Source: Blautia massiliensis (ex Durand et al. 2017) (GTDB lineage Bacteria; Bacillota; Clostridia; Lachnospirales; Lachnospiraceae). From it: DNA of 64,000 bases. Location of the stretch: assembly GCF_001487165.1 (NCBI RefSeq), contig NZ_LN913006.1:592545-656544 (forward strand). The letters run 5' to 3'. The position numbers and the translations under genes are program-made. The first letter of the stretch is position 1, and each line of letters opens with the position of its first letter. A model generated the notes under the pieces. It was not told the origin of the DNA and did not search any database. It was given only the letters and a program-made list of their open reading frames with translations. Shown here piece by piece: positions 35,001-44,276 of this stretch.

Positions 35001-35913
35001 GATATAACAACTTTACGGCGTATCTGCGTCATCAGAATCTTTATGCGATAAAAGAAAAGTGCCAGCACGGATCCATTCAGGTTCCATACAGTTACTATGA
35101 CTGCGGTATACCGGATTATTTTACGAGTGTACCGCTGCACTGGCACAGTGAAATGGAATTAAATTACATAAAATCTGGAAATGTTTTTTCAAATACGAGG
35201 ATCAGACCATCTCTGCCAAACCAGGAGACATCTTTCTGATCCAGCCCAACGTCCTTCATGCTATCATGTCGGATGAGCACAGCTCTTTTTTTTATGATAC
35301 CATTGTTTTTCATCAGAATATGTTGGTGGGAAGTTACGATGACCGTTGTTATACAGATATTCTGCTGCCGATCTTTTCTTCCAGACGAAGAGTTCTGGTC
35401 CCTGTATTTCAGGAACCACCGGGGTATCATGAACTCCATGATTCGGTCCGGACTATTATGCAGTGTGCGCACAAAAATCTTGCAACGTCTGATCTGTTAC
35501 TGAAAAGCGAACTGCTTCGCTTATTTTATCTGCTGGCATCGACACCGGGACTCTGCACCGAACACACGGTTTCGACAGAATCTCGGATGACCGAAACACT
35601 TCGGCCTGTTCTCACTTATATACAGAAACATCATTCTGAATCTGTCACCATAGAGCAGCTGGCAAAGATCGCTCATATGAGCAGCAGTTACTTTATGAGC
35701 TGTTTCAAACAGAATTTCGGTCTCGAAGCCATTGAATATCTGAATCAGGTACGTATCTGATCAGCATGCGATCTTCTGCGCAATACGGATCGCAGTATCT
35801 CCGACATTGCTTTCGATACCGGATTTCATAACCTTTCAAATTTCAATCGACAGTTTCGCACCAAGGTAGGATGTTCTCCTCAGACTTACCGAAAAGAATC
35901 CGTTCTTTCCTGA
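35000..35913 (+). pseudogene. AraC-family regulator, frameshift plus in-frame stop
   Basis: An AraC protein can be read in pieces: the cupin sensor 'LHWHSEMELNYIKSG' in one frame to about 35180, 'KPGDIFLIQPNVLHAIMS' and the first helix-turn-helix 'VTIEQLAKIAHMSSSYFM' in a second frame, then a TGA at 35758-35760 followed in the same frame by 'ISDIAFDTGFHNLSNFNRQF' and 'VGCSPQTYRKES' to a stop at 35911. One frameshift and one nonsense change are needed, so it is not functional. Its end overlaps the convergent MATE gene by 28 bp. Confidence 0.8.
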
Positions 35914-37223
35914 TAGATCCAGTAAGTGATCATCAACATGATCCAGGCGCCGATCCAGGCAGATACTTCTGCCAGAGCAACACCACGAAAAGCCAGATAT
36001 GGAGTCAGTAGCTTTACCATGACCACTCGAAGAGACACTTCCAGGACTCCTGAAAGCATCGGAACAAACGTATGTCCCATGCCCTGACACCCGTTGCGGA
36101 ACACAAACAGCCATCCCAGAGGAAACAGACAGATGCCAGTAACCGCCAGAAAATCTCTTGTGTAAGAAATAATCGACGCATCATTCAACATGAAAGAAGT
36201 CAGAAACTCAGGAATACACAGCAACATCAAAGCCAGTGGAATATTTATCAGGATCGTCAGGATAACTCCTTCCCGGATACCGGTACGTATCCGCTCCTTT
36301 TTTCCGGCACCATAATTCTGTCCCACAAAAGTAAGAAGTGCCAGGCCCACTGTATTTGCCGGCTGTTCAAAAAGACTGAGGATCTTGGTGCATGCCGCAT
36401 AGGCAGCCACATAGCTTGTTCCCATATTGTTGACAAATGTCTGCAACACCATTCCACCCACTGCAGTGACAGAATTCATAACGGCAACAGGCAGACCTTT
36501 CAATGTCAGTCTTTTGATGATTACACTCTGTGGTTTCCAGTCCGTTTTTTTCGGAATCAGATTTTTTTCCCTTCCTATGTAGTAACAGCAGTAAAGCGCA
36601 GACAGAACCTGTGCCAGAACAGTGGCTAACGCTGCGCCAAAAACACCCATATGCAGCGGAAAAACGAATAACAGATCCATCAGAACATTAGCAATGGCGG
36701 AAATTATCATTGCAACCAGAGGCACCCGGCTGTTTCCGACGGAACGCAGAAGTGTCATGGTAAAATTATTAAAAATTGTAATGGTGGTTCCCGCAAGAAT
36801 TGTTCCGAAATATTGCAGTGTTTCCGTCATCAGATCTTCCGGTGTATGGAGAAATGTAAATAATTGCCGCATGAAGGCCAGACTTACCACTGTGATCACA
36901 ATCCCAATAGCCAGACAGATCCAGACAGACATTGCCAGCTCCTTACGAAGTTTTTCATAATTGCCACTTCCAAAAGACTGAGAAATACAGATTCCCAATC
37001 CTCCTGTCAGCCCAATTGCGAAACCAATGATCAGAAAATGTACGGAACCGGTATTTCCGACTGCTGCAAGTGCCGTATCGCCAATTCCTTTTCCCACCAC
37101 CATAGAGTCTGCAAAGCTGTATAACTGCTGAAACAGATTTCCTGCCAGGATCGGCAGAAAAAACTGTACCAGTAAACGCATGCAGTTTCCCTGCGTCATA
37201 TCATTTGTCGTGTTCTTACCCAT
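35886..37223 (-). CDS. MATE-family efflux transporter (second copy)
   Basis: A 445-residue twelve-helix MATE protein of the DinF/NorM-like clostridial branch: 'LPILAGNLFQQLYSFADSMV', 'GFAIGLTGGLGICISQSFG', 'LLFVFPLHMGVFGAALATVL' and 'GQNYGAGKKERIR'. AGGAGG lies 7 bases before the ATG. It exports drugs or metabolites in exchange for Na+ or H+; the substrate is unknown. The decayed AraC gene that converges on it may once have controlled it. Confidence 0.92.
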   Translation of the reverse strand: MGKNTTNDMTQGNCMRLLVQFFLPILAGNLFQQLYSFADSMVVGKGIGDTALAAVGNTGSVHFLIIGFAIGLTGGLGICISQSFGSGNYEKLRKELAMSVWICLAIGIVITVVSLAFMRQLFTFLHTPEDLMTETLQYFGTILAGTTITIFNNFTMTLLRSVGNSRVPLVAMIISAIANVLMDLLFVFPLHMGVFGAALATVLAQVLSALYCCYYIGREKNLIPKKTDWKPQSVIIKRLTLKGLPVAVMNSVTAVGGMVLQTFVNNMGTSYVAAYAACTKILSLFEQPANTVGLALLTFVGQNYGAGKKERIRTGIREGVILTILINIPLALMLLCIPEFLTSFMLNDASIISYTRDFLAVTGICLFPLGWLFVFRNGCQGMGHTFVPMLSGVLEVSLRVVMVKLLTPYLAFRGVALAEVSAWIGAWIMLMITYWIYQERTDSFR

Positions 37224-37318
37224 TATGTTACCTCCTGATGTCTAAACGGTACTCTCCAAATACTGTCTGCTTTTAGCCAGTATTTTACTACTGAAATGAT
37301 ACTTTTTCTATGACATTA

Positions 37319-37423
37319 CTATGCTGAAATATTAGCAGAAAGTTTCTTGTTTAAATTTTTTATGATGTTTTCAGAGTTATCTTTTGAATAATATCTCATT
37401 TTTGCTGCCGATAAATAGTCCAT
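37319..37423 (-). CDS. Short ORF with a strong ribosome site, unknown
   Basis: A 34-residue ORF (begins MDYLSAAKMRYYSK) preceded by GAGGAGG with an 8-base gap to ATG. It could be a real small protein or the start of a truncated gene. Nothing in it is recognisable. Confidence 0.4.
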   Translation of the reverse strand: MDYLSAAKMRYYSKDNSENIIKNLNKKLSANISA

Positions 37424-38004
37424 AATAATACCTCCTCTTCAAAATTAATTCTATCATAAAATGACATATAAATCTAATAAAGATATGCTTAAAAGACAAG
37501 AGTTCATAATGATTAGTGAACATCATAATATTTTTAGAGTAGCATCCAAATATCACAAACCGATTTGATGAGGAGAAAATACCAGAGCAAGATCCACCCG
37601 TGTATTACAGTATTGTCATTTTGACAATTTTGTATTACTTACGAGTAGCAGACCTTGATTGGGATTACGTCCCCATACCCACGTGAAAATATAATTGCTG
37701 GCAATTATATTTTAGCAGATATGCAGGCATATCTGGATAAGCGTCACAGACAACAAAATAAGGAAATTTTGATAAGGCATTCACCTGGAATAGGTGAGTG
37801 TTTTTTTGTTTTTAAGTATTCAATTAACCGAAAAAATAAAAAAATTTTCCTCAGGGGGCTGTAAAAATGCCTCTCAGCGTTTCGTATTAATGAAAGGGTA
37901 TTTTTTGCAGGAAAAATAAAAAATTTTCATCAAAAAATGACAAAAAAGGAAAAATAGTACAAAGGAGTCAGCTGTGTGACCACCTTGTCGGAAGGAGAGA
38001 TACT
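37424..38004. other. Intergenic stretch before the integrase module
   Basis: 580 bp without a convincing gene. It holds a perfect 13-bp-arm inverted repeat (AAAATATAATTGC, 37686-37698, complement 37701-37713) and a terminator. The rest is A/T-rich leader DNA of the Xis genes. Confidence 0.5.
37778..37813 (+). terminator. Intrinsic terminator upstream of the Xis genes
   Basis: CATTCACCT pairs with AGGTGAGTG (one G-U), 5-nt loop, followed by T7. Confidence 0.75.
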
Positions 38005-38214
38005 ATGAATGCAGAAAGCAATGAAATGCTTCCTGTTAGTGAGAAGTATATGCTCACCATCAAGGAGGCAGCAGCTTATTTTAATATTGGTATAAAGAAA
38101 CTGAGAAGAATTGCAGAGGATAACCTTGGAACGGTGGCGGTGTACTGTGGAAACCGATTCCTCATTATCCGCCCGAAGTTCGAAGAATTTATTCTTAATT
38201 CTTCAGAAATATAG
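38005..38214 (+). CDS. xis: Excisionase (Tn916 Xis-like)
   Basis: A 69-residue winged-helix protein: 'YMLTIKEAAAYFNIGIKKLRR' followed by 'NRFLIIRPKFEEFIL', the layout of Tn916-type Xis, which bends DNA at the element ends and favours excision. GAAGGAGAG precedes the ATG. It is followed by a second 69-residue Xis-like protein and the integrase, all on one strand, so the three make up a recombination module. Confidence 0.87.
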   Translation: MNAESNEMLPVSEKYMLTIKEAAAYFNIGIKKLRRIAEDNLGTVAVYCGNRFLIIRPKFEEFILNSSEI

Positions 38215-38323
38215 TTCCTTTTATCTGCCGAAAGTAGTTGCTATTACAGGGCATAAGAGCGAACATAGGATGACCCCGAAAACCCTTGAAAACAGCCACT
38301 TTTGGCAGAAAGGAAGTACTTTT

Positions 38324-38533
38324 ATGGCAAGACCAAGTTTAGCAGAAAAGGATATTTTGAATCCTTCTGAGGCAATTGAATATTTTGTTCTGAGCCGGAG
38401 AAAATTTTATGATTTATTGAATAATACGGATGGGGAAGATTTTCTAGCATACTACGGAGAACGCAAGCTGATTCTTCGTGTAGCCTTTGAAAGGTATCTG
38501 CGTAACCATCCAGAACTAAGGAGGCGGGTATAA
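38324..38533 (+). CDS. Second small excisionase-like DNA-binding protein
   Basis: A 69-residue protein with a helix-turn-helix of the excisionase/DUF6462 kind ('LNPSEAIEYFVLSRRKFYDLL' in part, then 'YGERKLILRVAFERYL'). GGAAG lies upstream of ATG 38324; an open frame from 38111 overlaps xis and lacks a ribosome site. Its stop codon overlaps the integrase start by one base. The role is probably as an accessory excision factor. Confidence 0.75.
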   Translation: MARPSLAEKDILNPSEAIEYFVLSRRKFYDLLNNTDGEDFLAYYGERKLILRVAFERYLRNHPELRRRV

Positions 38534-39813
38534 TGGCAAAGGCAGGAAGAGGACAGACAAGGCGGGATTCCAAACGCAGGGTTCTCAGGCCGGGAGAGAG
38601 CGTAAGGGCAGATGGAAAATATCAATATAAATATCACATTGATGGAAAACCACATTTTGTATACAGTTGGAAACTGGAACCTACGGATAAACTTCCAAAG
38701 GGCAAAAAGCCATGCCTTTCCCTTCGTGAGTTGGAAAAACAGGTAAACACAGATTTGGATATGCTTGTAAATATCGTGGACGGGCAGATGACTGTCTGTG
38801 AACTGGTAGACCGTTATCTGAAAACCAAAACAGGAGTAAGGCAGAGCACCAAGCAGGGATATGTTACAATGCAGAGATTACTTGCAAAGGAATCTTTCGG
38901 GAAAAAGACAATCCGAAGTGTGAAAACATCGGATGCCAAGTTATTTCTCATCAAGCTGCAACAGGAAGATGGAAAAAGCTACAGTTCCATTCATACCATC
39001 CGGGGAGTGCTGCGACCAGCTTTTCAGATGGCTGTGGATGATGACATTTTGGTAAAGAATCCATTCGGATTTCAGCTTGCCGGAGTATTGGTAAATGACG
39101 CAGTCACAAGAGAGGCAATCACAAAAGATCAGATGCGAAAGTTTCTGAAGTTTGTGCATGACGATGTGGTGTACTGCAAATACTATGAAGTGGTGTACAT
39201 ACTCTTTCATACGGGAATGCGAATATCGGAATTTTGTGGACTGACGCTGAAGGACATTGATCTTGAGAACAGAACTGTGAATATTGACCACCAGTTGCAG
39301 AGACCATCGGATATGCGGTATATCATAGAAACCACAAAGACAGATGCCGGAACAAGAGTACTGCCAATCATAGAGGATGTGGCACAGATGTTTCAGGCAA
39401 TCATCGAGGACAGAAATGCACCAAAAGTGGAGAAATCTATAGATGGATATAGAGGATTCCTATTTTACGATGAGAATGGAATGCCACTTGTGGCAATGCA
39501 TTGGCAGCACCGATTCAACCACATGGTCGGCAGATACAATGATATCTATCGGGTGCAGATGCCTAATATTACACCTCATGTATGCCGACATACCTATTGC
39601 AGCAATATGGCAAAATCAGGAATGAATCCCAAGACACTGCAGTACCTTATGGGGCATTCGGATATATCAGTTACGATGAATGTCTACACGCATATCAGCT
39701 TTGATGATGCTGAGGAAGAACTGAAACGAATGGAAGAGTTTAGGAAGGCACAGGCGGAGGTTGAGCAGAAGAAAGAGAAACCGATGTCGCAGAAGATGTT
39801 TAAGGTAGTTTAA
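38533..39813 (+). CDS. int: Tyrosine integrase (Tn916 family)
   Basis: A 426-residue tyrosine recombinase with N-terminal arm-binding and core-binding domains ('KPHFVYSWKLEPTDKLP', 'RQSTKQGYVTMQRLL') and the catalytic domain: Arg230 in 'HTGMRISEFCGL', His349 and Arg352 in 'HVCRHTYCSNM', His376 in 'LMGHSDIS', and Tyr385 in 'NVYTH'. The catalytic set is complete, so the enzyme should be active. It is translationally coupled to the second Xis gene. A terminator follows directly. Which of the nearby elements it serves is not certain. Confidence 0.93.
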   Translation: MAKAGRGQTRRDSKRRVLRPGESVRADGKYQYKYHIDGKPHFVYSWKLEPTDKLPKGKKPCLSLRELEKQVNTDLDMLVNIVDGQMTVCELVDRYLKTKTGVRQSTKQGYVTMQRLLAKESFGKKTIRSVKTSDAKLFLIKLQQEDGKSYSSIHTIRGVLRPAFQMAVDDDILVKNPFGFQLAGVLVNDAVTREAITKDQMRKFLKFVHDDVVYCKYYEVVYILFHTGMRISEFCGLTLKDIDLENRTVNIDHQLQRPSDMRYIIETTKTDAGTRVLPIIEDVAQMFQAIIEDRNAPKVEKSIDGYRGFLFYDENGMPLVAMHWQHRFNHMVGRYNDIYRVQMPNITPHVCRHTYCSNMAKSGMNPKTLQYLMGHSDISVTMNVYTHISFDDAEEELKRMEEFRKAQAEVEQKKEKPMSQKMFKVV

Positions 39814-39828
39814 TATGGAAAAGAGATG

Positions 39829-39858
39829 ACGCTCCGGCTTAGGCTGGGGCGTTTTTTG
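39829..39858 (+). terminator. Terminator after int
   Basis: ACGCTCCGGC (39829-39838) pairs with GCTGGGGCGT (39843-39852) with two G-U pairs, followed by T5-6. Confidence 0.8.
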
Positions 39859-39947
39859 AGTGGAAAAAAATTGCTTATACATATATAATGAAACTGGTGG
39901 TTTTCTGCGATTTTAGGGAAATAATATAAAAGATTGGAGTGAAAAGC

Positions 39948-40676
39948 TTGGTATATAACGAATTTATTAGGTGTGAAGTCTGCGGATGTATAACAAGAAT
40001 TAGATTGCAGGTTGGATGGCTTGATGAGCATCCTATTGCTGTAACTTGCGGAAAATGTGGTATATCATTAAAAGGAAAAGTAAAGATTGGACAAGATACC
40101 TTGGGGCTTAAATTTGAATTTGAAAATGCTGAAAGAGTTAATGCCGCTCCAACAACTATTCCAGATTACGTAGTAGAGTGTTCAGGAGAATTCACAACAA
40201 TTAAGATGTGTGATGGATGGTGCCTACAGGAAAATTTTATTACACCATTTATAAGATATCAGCAGAAAAGTGGTGATTTTGATAATTATAAGAGTTTTGG
40301 AAATAGTGTGAATACGCTAAAACAAACGGCTAGTAGATGGCCTCAATATAAACGTGTTTTACAATTGTATAAAAATGGAAATCAAGAATATCTTAAACAA
40401 GAGATAAAGAAACTATTTCCAGAAGAATATATTATGTGTAGAAATGAACTTGAAATAATGAGAGCAGTTCGCATGATTGAAGTTCATGGATTCCTGTCAC
40501 CGCTAAAACCAGTCATATTGGATTTTCCACAAATTGGATCTGATATTCTGAAATTAGATAAAGAAAAAATGAATTGTCTTATAGAATATCTTAATACACA
40601 CGATGGATATTCGTTAAAACAGATGCAGGAACAGATTAATAGTAAGCGTCAAATAAAACAGTGTATAGAAAAATAA
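39948..40676 (+). pseudogene. Zinc-ribbon protein, probable N-terminal half of a gene split by IS66
   Basis: About 242 residues starting at TTG 39948 (GGAG 8 bases upstream; GTG 39939 is an alternative). A CxxC pair near the start ('RCEVCGC') and a second ('CGKCGI') suggest a zinc ribbon. The rest, with 'IRYQQKSGDFDNYKSF', is of no family I recognise. It stops within 15-20 bp of the IS66 boundary, and a same-strand reading frame with no start of its own resumes just beyond the IS at 43140. The two are probably one gene, but the join could not be proven by target duplication. Confidence 0.5.
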
Positions 40677-40707
40677 CCGTCAGCCTTTTATACTAAAAGG
40701 TCAACGG

Positions 40708-42243
40708 TTATCGACAGAATTCTTTTACAAGAGGATTCCAAGGCAAATAATCATCCAGATATTCAGGATGTTCAAGAAAAGCACTCCCCGGCATGTCGGA
40801 CAGGATATATTTTATATATTTCATCGGGGCAAGCCCATTCGCTTTCGCTGTCTCTACCAGTGTATAGATTCCTGCACTGGCTTCCGCCCCTTTCGGACTG
40901 CCGGAGAACAGCCAGTTCTTTCTGCCGATCACAAAGGGACGGATACAGTTTTCCGCAAGCGAATTACTGATGGAACAATTCCCGTCTTCCAGATAATTCC
41001 AAAAACCTTCGCGGTTATTTAAGGCGTAATGAAAAGCTTTTGAAAGTTTGGATTTCGGCAGCTCTCCGATGGCACTTTTTTCTGCCCATGACCAAAAAGC
41101 CTCGAGAAGCGGTTTCTCGCGGATAAGACGTTCTTTTTTCTTCTGATCAGGAGGGAGCGCCTCCAACTCTGACTCTATGTTAAAGAGTTGATTCAGACGG
41201 AGGATTGCTTCCGCTGCTTTTGATGCTTCCGAATTATGGATGTCTTTTGGGAGCGCATCCACGAAAGCCCGGCGCAGATGCGTATAGCAAAGACATCTTT
41301 TTACTCCTGAAACTGCATTGTATCCGGAGTAAGCGTCTGTATGGATATAACCTTCATATTCCCTCAGAAACGCTTCCGGATATTTCCCGCTTCGTCCCGG
41401 CTGGTACTCGAAGTAGCGGATGGGATTTACGGCATCTCTGATGCTGCAGTAAACCCACATATAGGAATCGGACGTATTTTTCCGTCCCGGTTCTTTCAGC
41501 ACCTGTACATGTGTTTCATCGATATGAAGGTATCTCTGTTTCAGAAGTTCCAGCTTCAGACGGTGGACGATGTGTATAAGCCAGTCCCGATAGACAACCA
41601 GAAGCCAGTTTGACATAGTCGCTCTGCTTAAACGTAATCCCAAAGCCTCCCATTCTTTTTCCTGTCTGTACAGCGGGATGCTTAATTCAAACTTCTGGTG
41701 GATGAGCCAGGTGATGGTAGATGCAGATGCCAGAGAATGCAGGACGGGAGGATATGGCACCGGAGCCTTCTCCATATAAAGAGTTCCGTTTTTCCGGCAT
41801 GACCTGCATTCATACGTTTCCCGGTAATGGTCAATCACCTTGAGTTTTGCAGGGATAAACTGTACTTCTGTGCGGACGAATTCTTCCCCTACTTTCACCA
41901 TCGTACTCCCGCAGTTATCGCATATCTGTTCCCTTTCATCTATGGTATGGAGTACTTTGCTGTGAGGGAGATTTTTTACCAGTTCTTCCCGCTGACCGGT
42001 GTACTTCCTTTTACGTAGGTGCTTCTCTATCTCAACAAGCTCCAGTTCGTGTGCATCAGGATCCGCACAGGTTTCGATTTCATTAAAAAGAGACATCTGC
42101 CCCTCGATTTCGAGAGTAGATGTCTTCTCGGATTTTGTTCCATAAAGTTTACGGGTCAGGAAATCAACCTGCTCTTTCAGGAGCCGGACCTGCTGTTCCA
42201 GTTCTTTGATATGATTTTTATACTCCTGTTCCGTAGCTGACAT
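40708..42243 (-). CDS. tnpC: IS66 transposase
   Basis: A 511-residue DDE transposase. The N-terminal coiled coil ('HIKELEQQVRLLKEQVDFL') and 'LYGTKSEK' are followed by a zinc-finger region ('ICDNCGSTM', 'YECRSCRKNG') and the catalytic core: 'YLHIDETHVQVL' (first Asp), 'IHTDAYSGYNAV' (second Asp) and 'ENCIRPFVIGRKNWLF' (Glu), each a hallmark of IS66 TnpC. The C-terminal IS66_C part ('KYILSDMPG') is present. Full length and intact. Confidence 0.95.
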   Translation of the reverse strand: MSATEQEYKNHIKELEQQVRLLKEQVDFLTRKLYGTKSEKTSTLEIEGQMSLFNEIETCADPDAHELELVEIEKHLRKRKYTGQREELVKNLPHSKVLHTIDEREQICDNCGSTMVKVGEEFVRTEVQFIPAKLKVIDHYRETYECRSCRKNGTLYMEKAPVPYPPVLHSLASASTITWLIHQKFELSIPLYRQEKEWEALGLRLSRATMSNWLLVVYRDWLIHIVHRLKLELLKQRYLHIDETHVQVLKEPGRKNTSDSYMWVYCSIRDAVNPIRYFEYQPGRSGKYPEAFLREYEGYIHTDAYSGYNAVSGVKRCLCYTHLRRAFVDALPKDIHNSEASKAAEAILRLNQLFNIESELEALPPDQKKKERLIREKPLLEAFWSWAEKSAIGELPKSKLSKAFHYALNNREGFWNYLEDGNCSISNSLAENCIRPFVIGRKNWLFSGSPKGAEASAGIYTLVETAKANGLAPMKYIKYILSDMPGSAFLEHPEYLDDYLPWNPLVKEFCR

Positions 42244-42309
42244 AACCTGAAAACCCTTTCGTTTCGATAGGATTATTATAACATAGAATCGTCAGATTTC
42301 CCAGCATTT

Positions 42310-42681
42310 CTAAGGATTTTCAGTATTTTCAGACTTATGCGGGAGCCATTTCTGAACCGCCTTTGGCTGCTCCGGGTTCAAACCTTCCAGAAGCCAGCGC
42401 AGCTGCTGATCAGAAATCTGTTTTGCTTCTTCGCCGGTCCGCGGCCATTGGAGACGTCCGTTTTCGTACCGTTTGTATAAAAGGCAGAAACCGTCTTCCT
42501 CGTAATGGACTGCTTTGATCCGGTCAGCCCTCTTTCCACAGAACAGGAATAAGGAATTGCTGTAAGGATCCAGTTTGAAGTTGTACTGGATGATATCCAG
42601 CAAGCCATTGAGCTGCTTCCTCATATCGGTGTAGCCGCATCGGATATAGATTTTCTCCACATGGGAAAGATCTCCTAACAT
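42310..42681 (-). CDS. tnpB: IS66 accessory protein TnpB
   Basis: A 123-residue IS66 Orf2 protein. The family signature 'IYIRCGYTDMRKQLNGLLDI' and 'SLFLFCGKRADRIKAVHYEEDG' (in two parts) are clear, with 'GFCLLYKRYENGRLQWP' following. It is required with TnpA and TnpC for transposition in characterised IS66 elements; its biochemical role is not settled. It overlaps the tnpA end by 7 bp and lies 67 bp before tnpC. Confidence 0.93.
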   Translation of the reverse strand: MLGDLSHVEKIYIRCGYTDMRKQLNGLLDIIQYNFKLDPYSNSLFLFCGKRADRIKAVHYEEDGFCLLYKRYENGRLQWPRTGEEAKQISDQQLRWLLEGLNPEQPKAVQKWLPHKSENTENP

Positions 42682-43073
42682 GACTGCACGGCTTTCAGAA
42701 TGTTTTCCAGCATCTGGGCAGATGTGCCTTCATAAAGTTCCACTGTTATGGATCCGATATGAAGTATGGCTGCAGGAGTGGAACGGGAAATGTTTCTGTC
42801 CGGAAGTGAAAGCTCCGCAAACTCAGCCGGGGATTCCGTTAAAGCAGTTGACTGTTGGTCTGTACACATGTGGATGCCGTTTTTCTTACGGGGCACTTCT
42901 TCCAGGGCAAGCTTTCGAATTTTGGAAAGCCAGTAATAATAACTTTTCAAAGAGATATCGTGTTGTTCACACCAGATCTGATTTGTCAGTCCTGAGGCCC
43001 TGCATTGCCGTATTACATCCAGCCAGTATTGAAGTTTCACCTGTTTGTCTGGAGTCAAAGAAGAAAGATTCAT
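42675..43073 (-). CDS. tnpA: IS66 accessory protein TnpA
   Basis: A 132-residue IS66 Orf1 protein with a helix-turn-helix: 'WLDVIRQCRASGLTNQIWC' and 'HDISLKSYYYWLSKIRK'. I chose ATG 43073, which has AGGAG 9 bases upstream; the frame stays open to 43133 into the IS end without a ribosome site. First gene of the IS66 unit. Confidence 0.9.
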   Translation of the reverse strand: MNLSSLTPDKQVKLQYWLDVIRQCRASGLTNQIWCEQHDISLKSYYYWLSKIRKLALEEVPRKKNGIHMCTDQQSTALTESPAEFAELSLPDRNISRSTPAAILHIGSITVELYEGTSAQMLENILKAVQSC

Positions 43074-43139
43074 AAGCCTGCTCCTTAGATTAGATTTAGA
43101 GTTTTTAGAGTCAACTCCCAAAACTCTAATCAATAGTTT

Positions 43140-43872
43140 ACATGCAACAGCCAGAAATTTCGATACACCCTCTTATTGGACGCTTACGATTAATACTCTA
43201 TTAGGCGAGTTTATAGTGGCTTATCCTTATTTGATTCCGGCTTTGTCGTTACAATTTTGTGATGAAGGAAGTGTAGATCTTGAAGTGGAGGGAACTACAA
43301 CAAGTACGTATGAAGATGTAAAGCAGTTTTATTTAGATGCATATGAGACGTTAGGAAATCTTTTGATTATTCCAGCGGCAATTGATAATATAAAAAATAG
43401 AGGTGATGCGAACGATTTTATTGCGAACAATGCAGGAATTGTTTCTTTGGATAAATTTATAGCTGCGACAAAAGCTAATAGATTTCATTTATATAACAAG
43501 AATGAACTCTATATGCGTACGATAGATGTAAAGTATAATCAAAAACTTCGGAATGCAATAGGACATAATGATGTTGAGTATGAAACATCAACTCAAAAAA
43601 TAATATATATTCCAGATCCTAAAAAGAGAGAAAAGAAACTGTCTGAATATCTGCTTGAATTTGAAATTGAAGCATTAAGTATGTTTCAAGCAATTTTGGT
43701 TATTTCAGAATACCTTTATAGGTTAAGAGAATTAGAATTGCTTGCTAAAGGGGTAGTGCCTTTGCCAGTTGAATTTCCTATAAAGGAAAGAAAAAAGAAA
43801 AAGATTTATCCTAATGAAAAGTGTCCATGTGGCAGTGGACTGAAATATAAAAAATGTCATGGAAGACTCTAA
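43140..43872 (+). pseudogene. SEC-C motif protein, 5'-truncated at the IS66 junction
   Basis: From about 43140 the frame encodes some 243 residues ('NFDTPSYWTLTINTLLGEFI', 'KNRGDANDFIANNAG', 'YNQKLRNAIGHNDVEYE') and ends in a SEC-C zinc motif ('CPCGSGLKYKKCHG'), a nucleic-acid or protein-binding tail as in SecA. The 5' codons of the open frame (43045-43139) lie inside the IS66 element on the antisense of tnpA, so the native start is missing. It is likely the C-terminal half of the zinc-ribbon gene at 39948. Function unknown. Confidence 0.6.
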
Positions 43873-43980
43873 AAATCCTTAGTAGTAATCTTTTATTTTT
43901 TACTACCAATTTTACTACTAACAGGTAGTAACAACATGCTCAATTCTGCTCTGATTTGCTATAATCTGTAATTTCAGAGC

Positions 43981-44126
43981 ATTTCACAAAATCTCCAGAA
44001 ATCCTTGCAAAACAGGGTACTGCAGGGCAAAACAAGGAGAAACAAGGAGAAACAAAATTATGATAAAAGTGCTTTTCATTTGCCACGGCACTACCTTAGC
44101 AAAATTCTGAAAAACCTTGATTTTAC
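43981..44126 (+). repeat. Att-like sequence B with cut 5' end of a low-molecular-weight tyrosine phosphatase gene
   Basis: Similar to 23990-24118, with shared blocks ATTTCACAAA, TTGCAAAACAGGG, GGGCAAA, CAAGGAGAAA and TGCCACGGCACT. An ATG at 44060 gives MIKVLFICHG, then TTLAKF and a stop. CCTTGATTTTAC (44115-44126) is the complement of a block in copy A. It lies at the border of the conjugative module. Confidence 0.5.
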
Positions 44127-44217
44127 AGTATATTTTTGAACCAGTAGGGATGTTTTACTAAGTTTTTACTAAAGAGAGGAATCCCTAGCACGAATTTAGA
44201 AAAGTAACATATAGTAT

Positions 44218-44258
44218 GACCTTATTAATTGGTAGAACAATTGGTAAGGTCCTTTTTT
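44218..44258 (+). terminator. Terminator before the ICE gene module
   Basis: GACCTTA (44218-44224) pairs with TAAGGTC (44245-44251), followed by a T6 run. It directly precedes the ribosome site of the next gene, so it insulates or attenuates the module. Confidence 0.6.
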
Positions 44259-44276
44259 ATTTCAAGGAGGTTCAAA

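Larger units (their letters stand above)
40690..43140 (-). mobile_element. IS66-family insertion sequence (approximate ends)
   Basis: The three IS66 genes tnpA, tnpB and tnpC lie in order on the minus strand with all frames open. Terminal inverted repeats and an 8-bp target duplication, expected for IS66, were not found with confidence by eye, so the ends are estimates. A hairpin ending transcription lies at 40677-40712. Confidence 0.8.

Noticed and set aside
37655..37864. A 69-codon ORF before the Xis genes
   Set aside because: It runs through a palindrome and a terminator, has no ribosome site and ends in low-complexity lysine codons.
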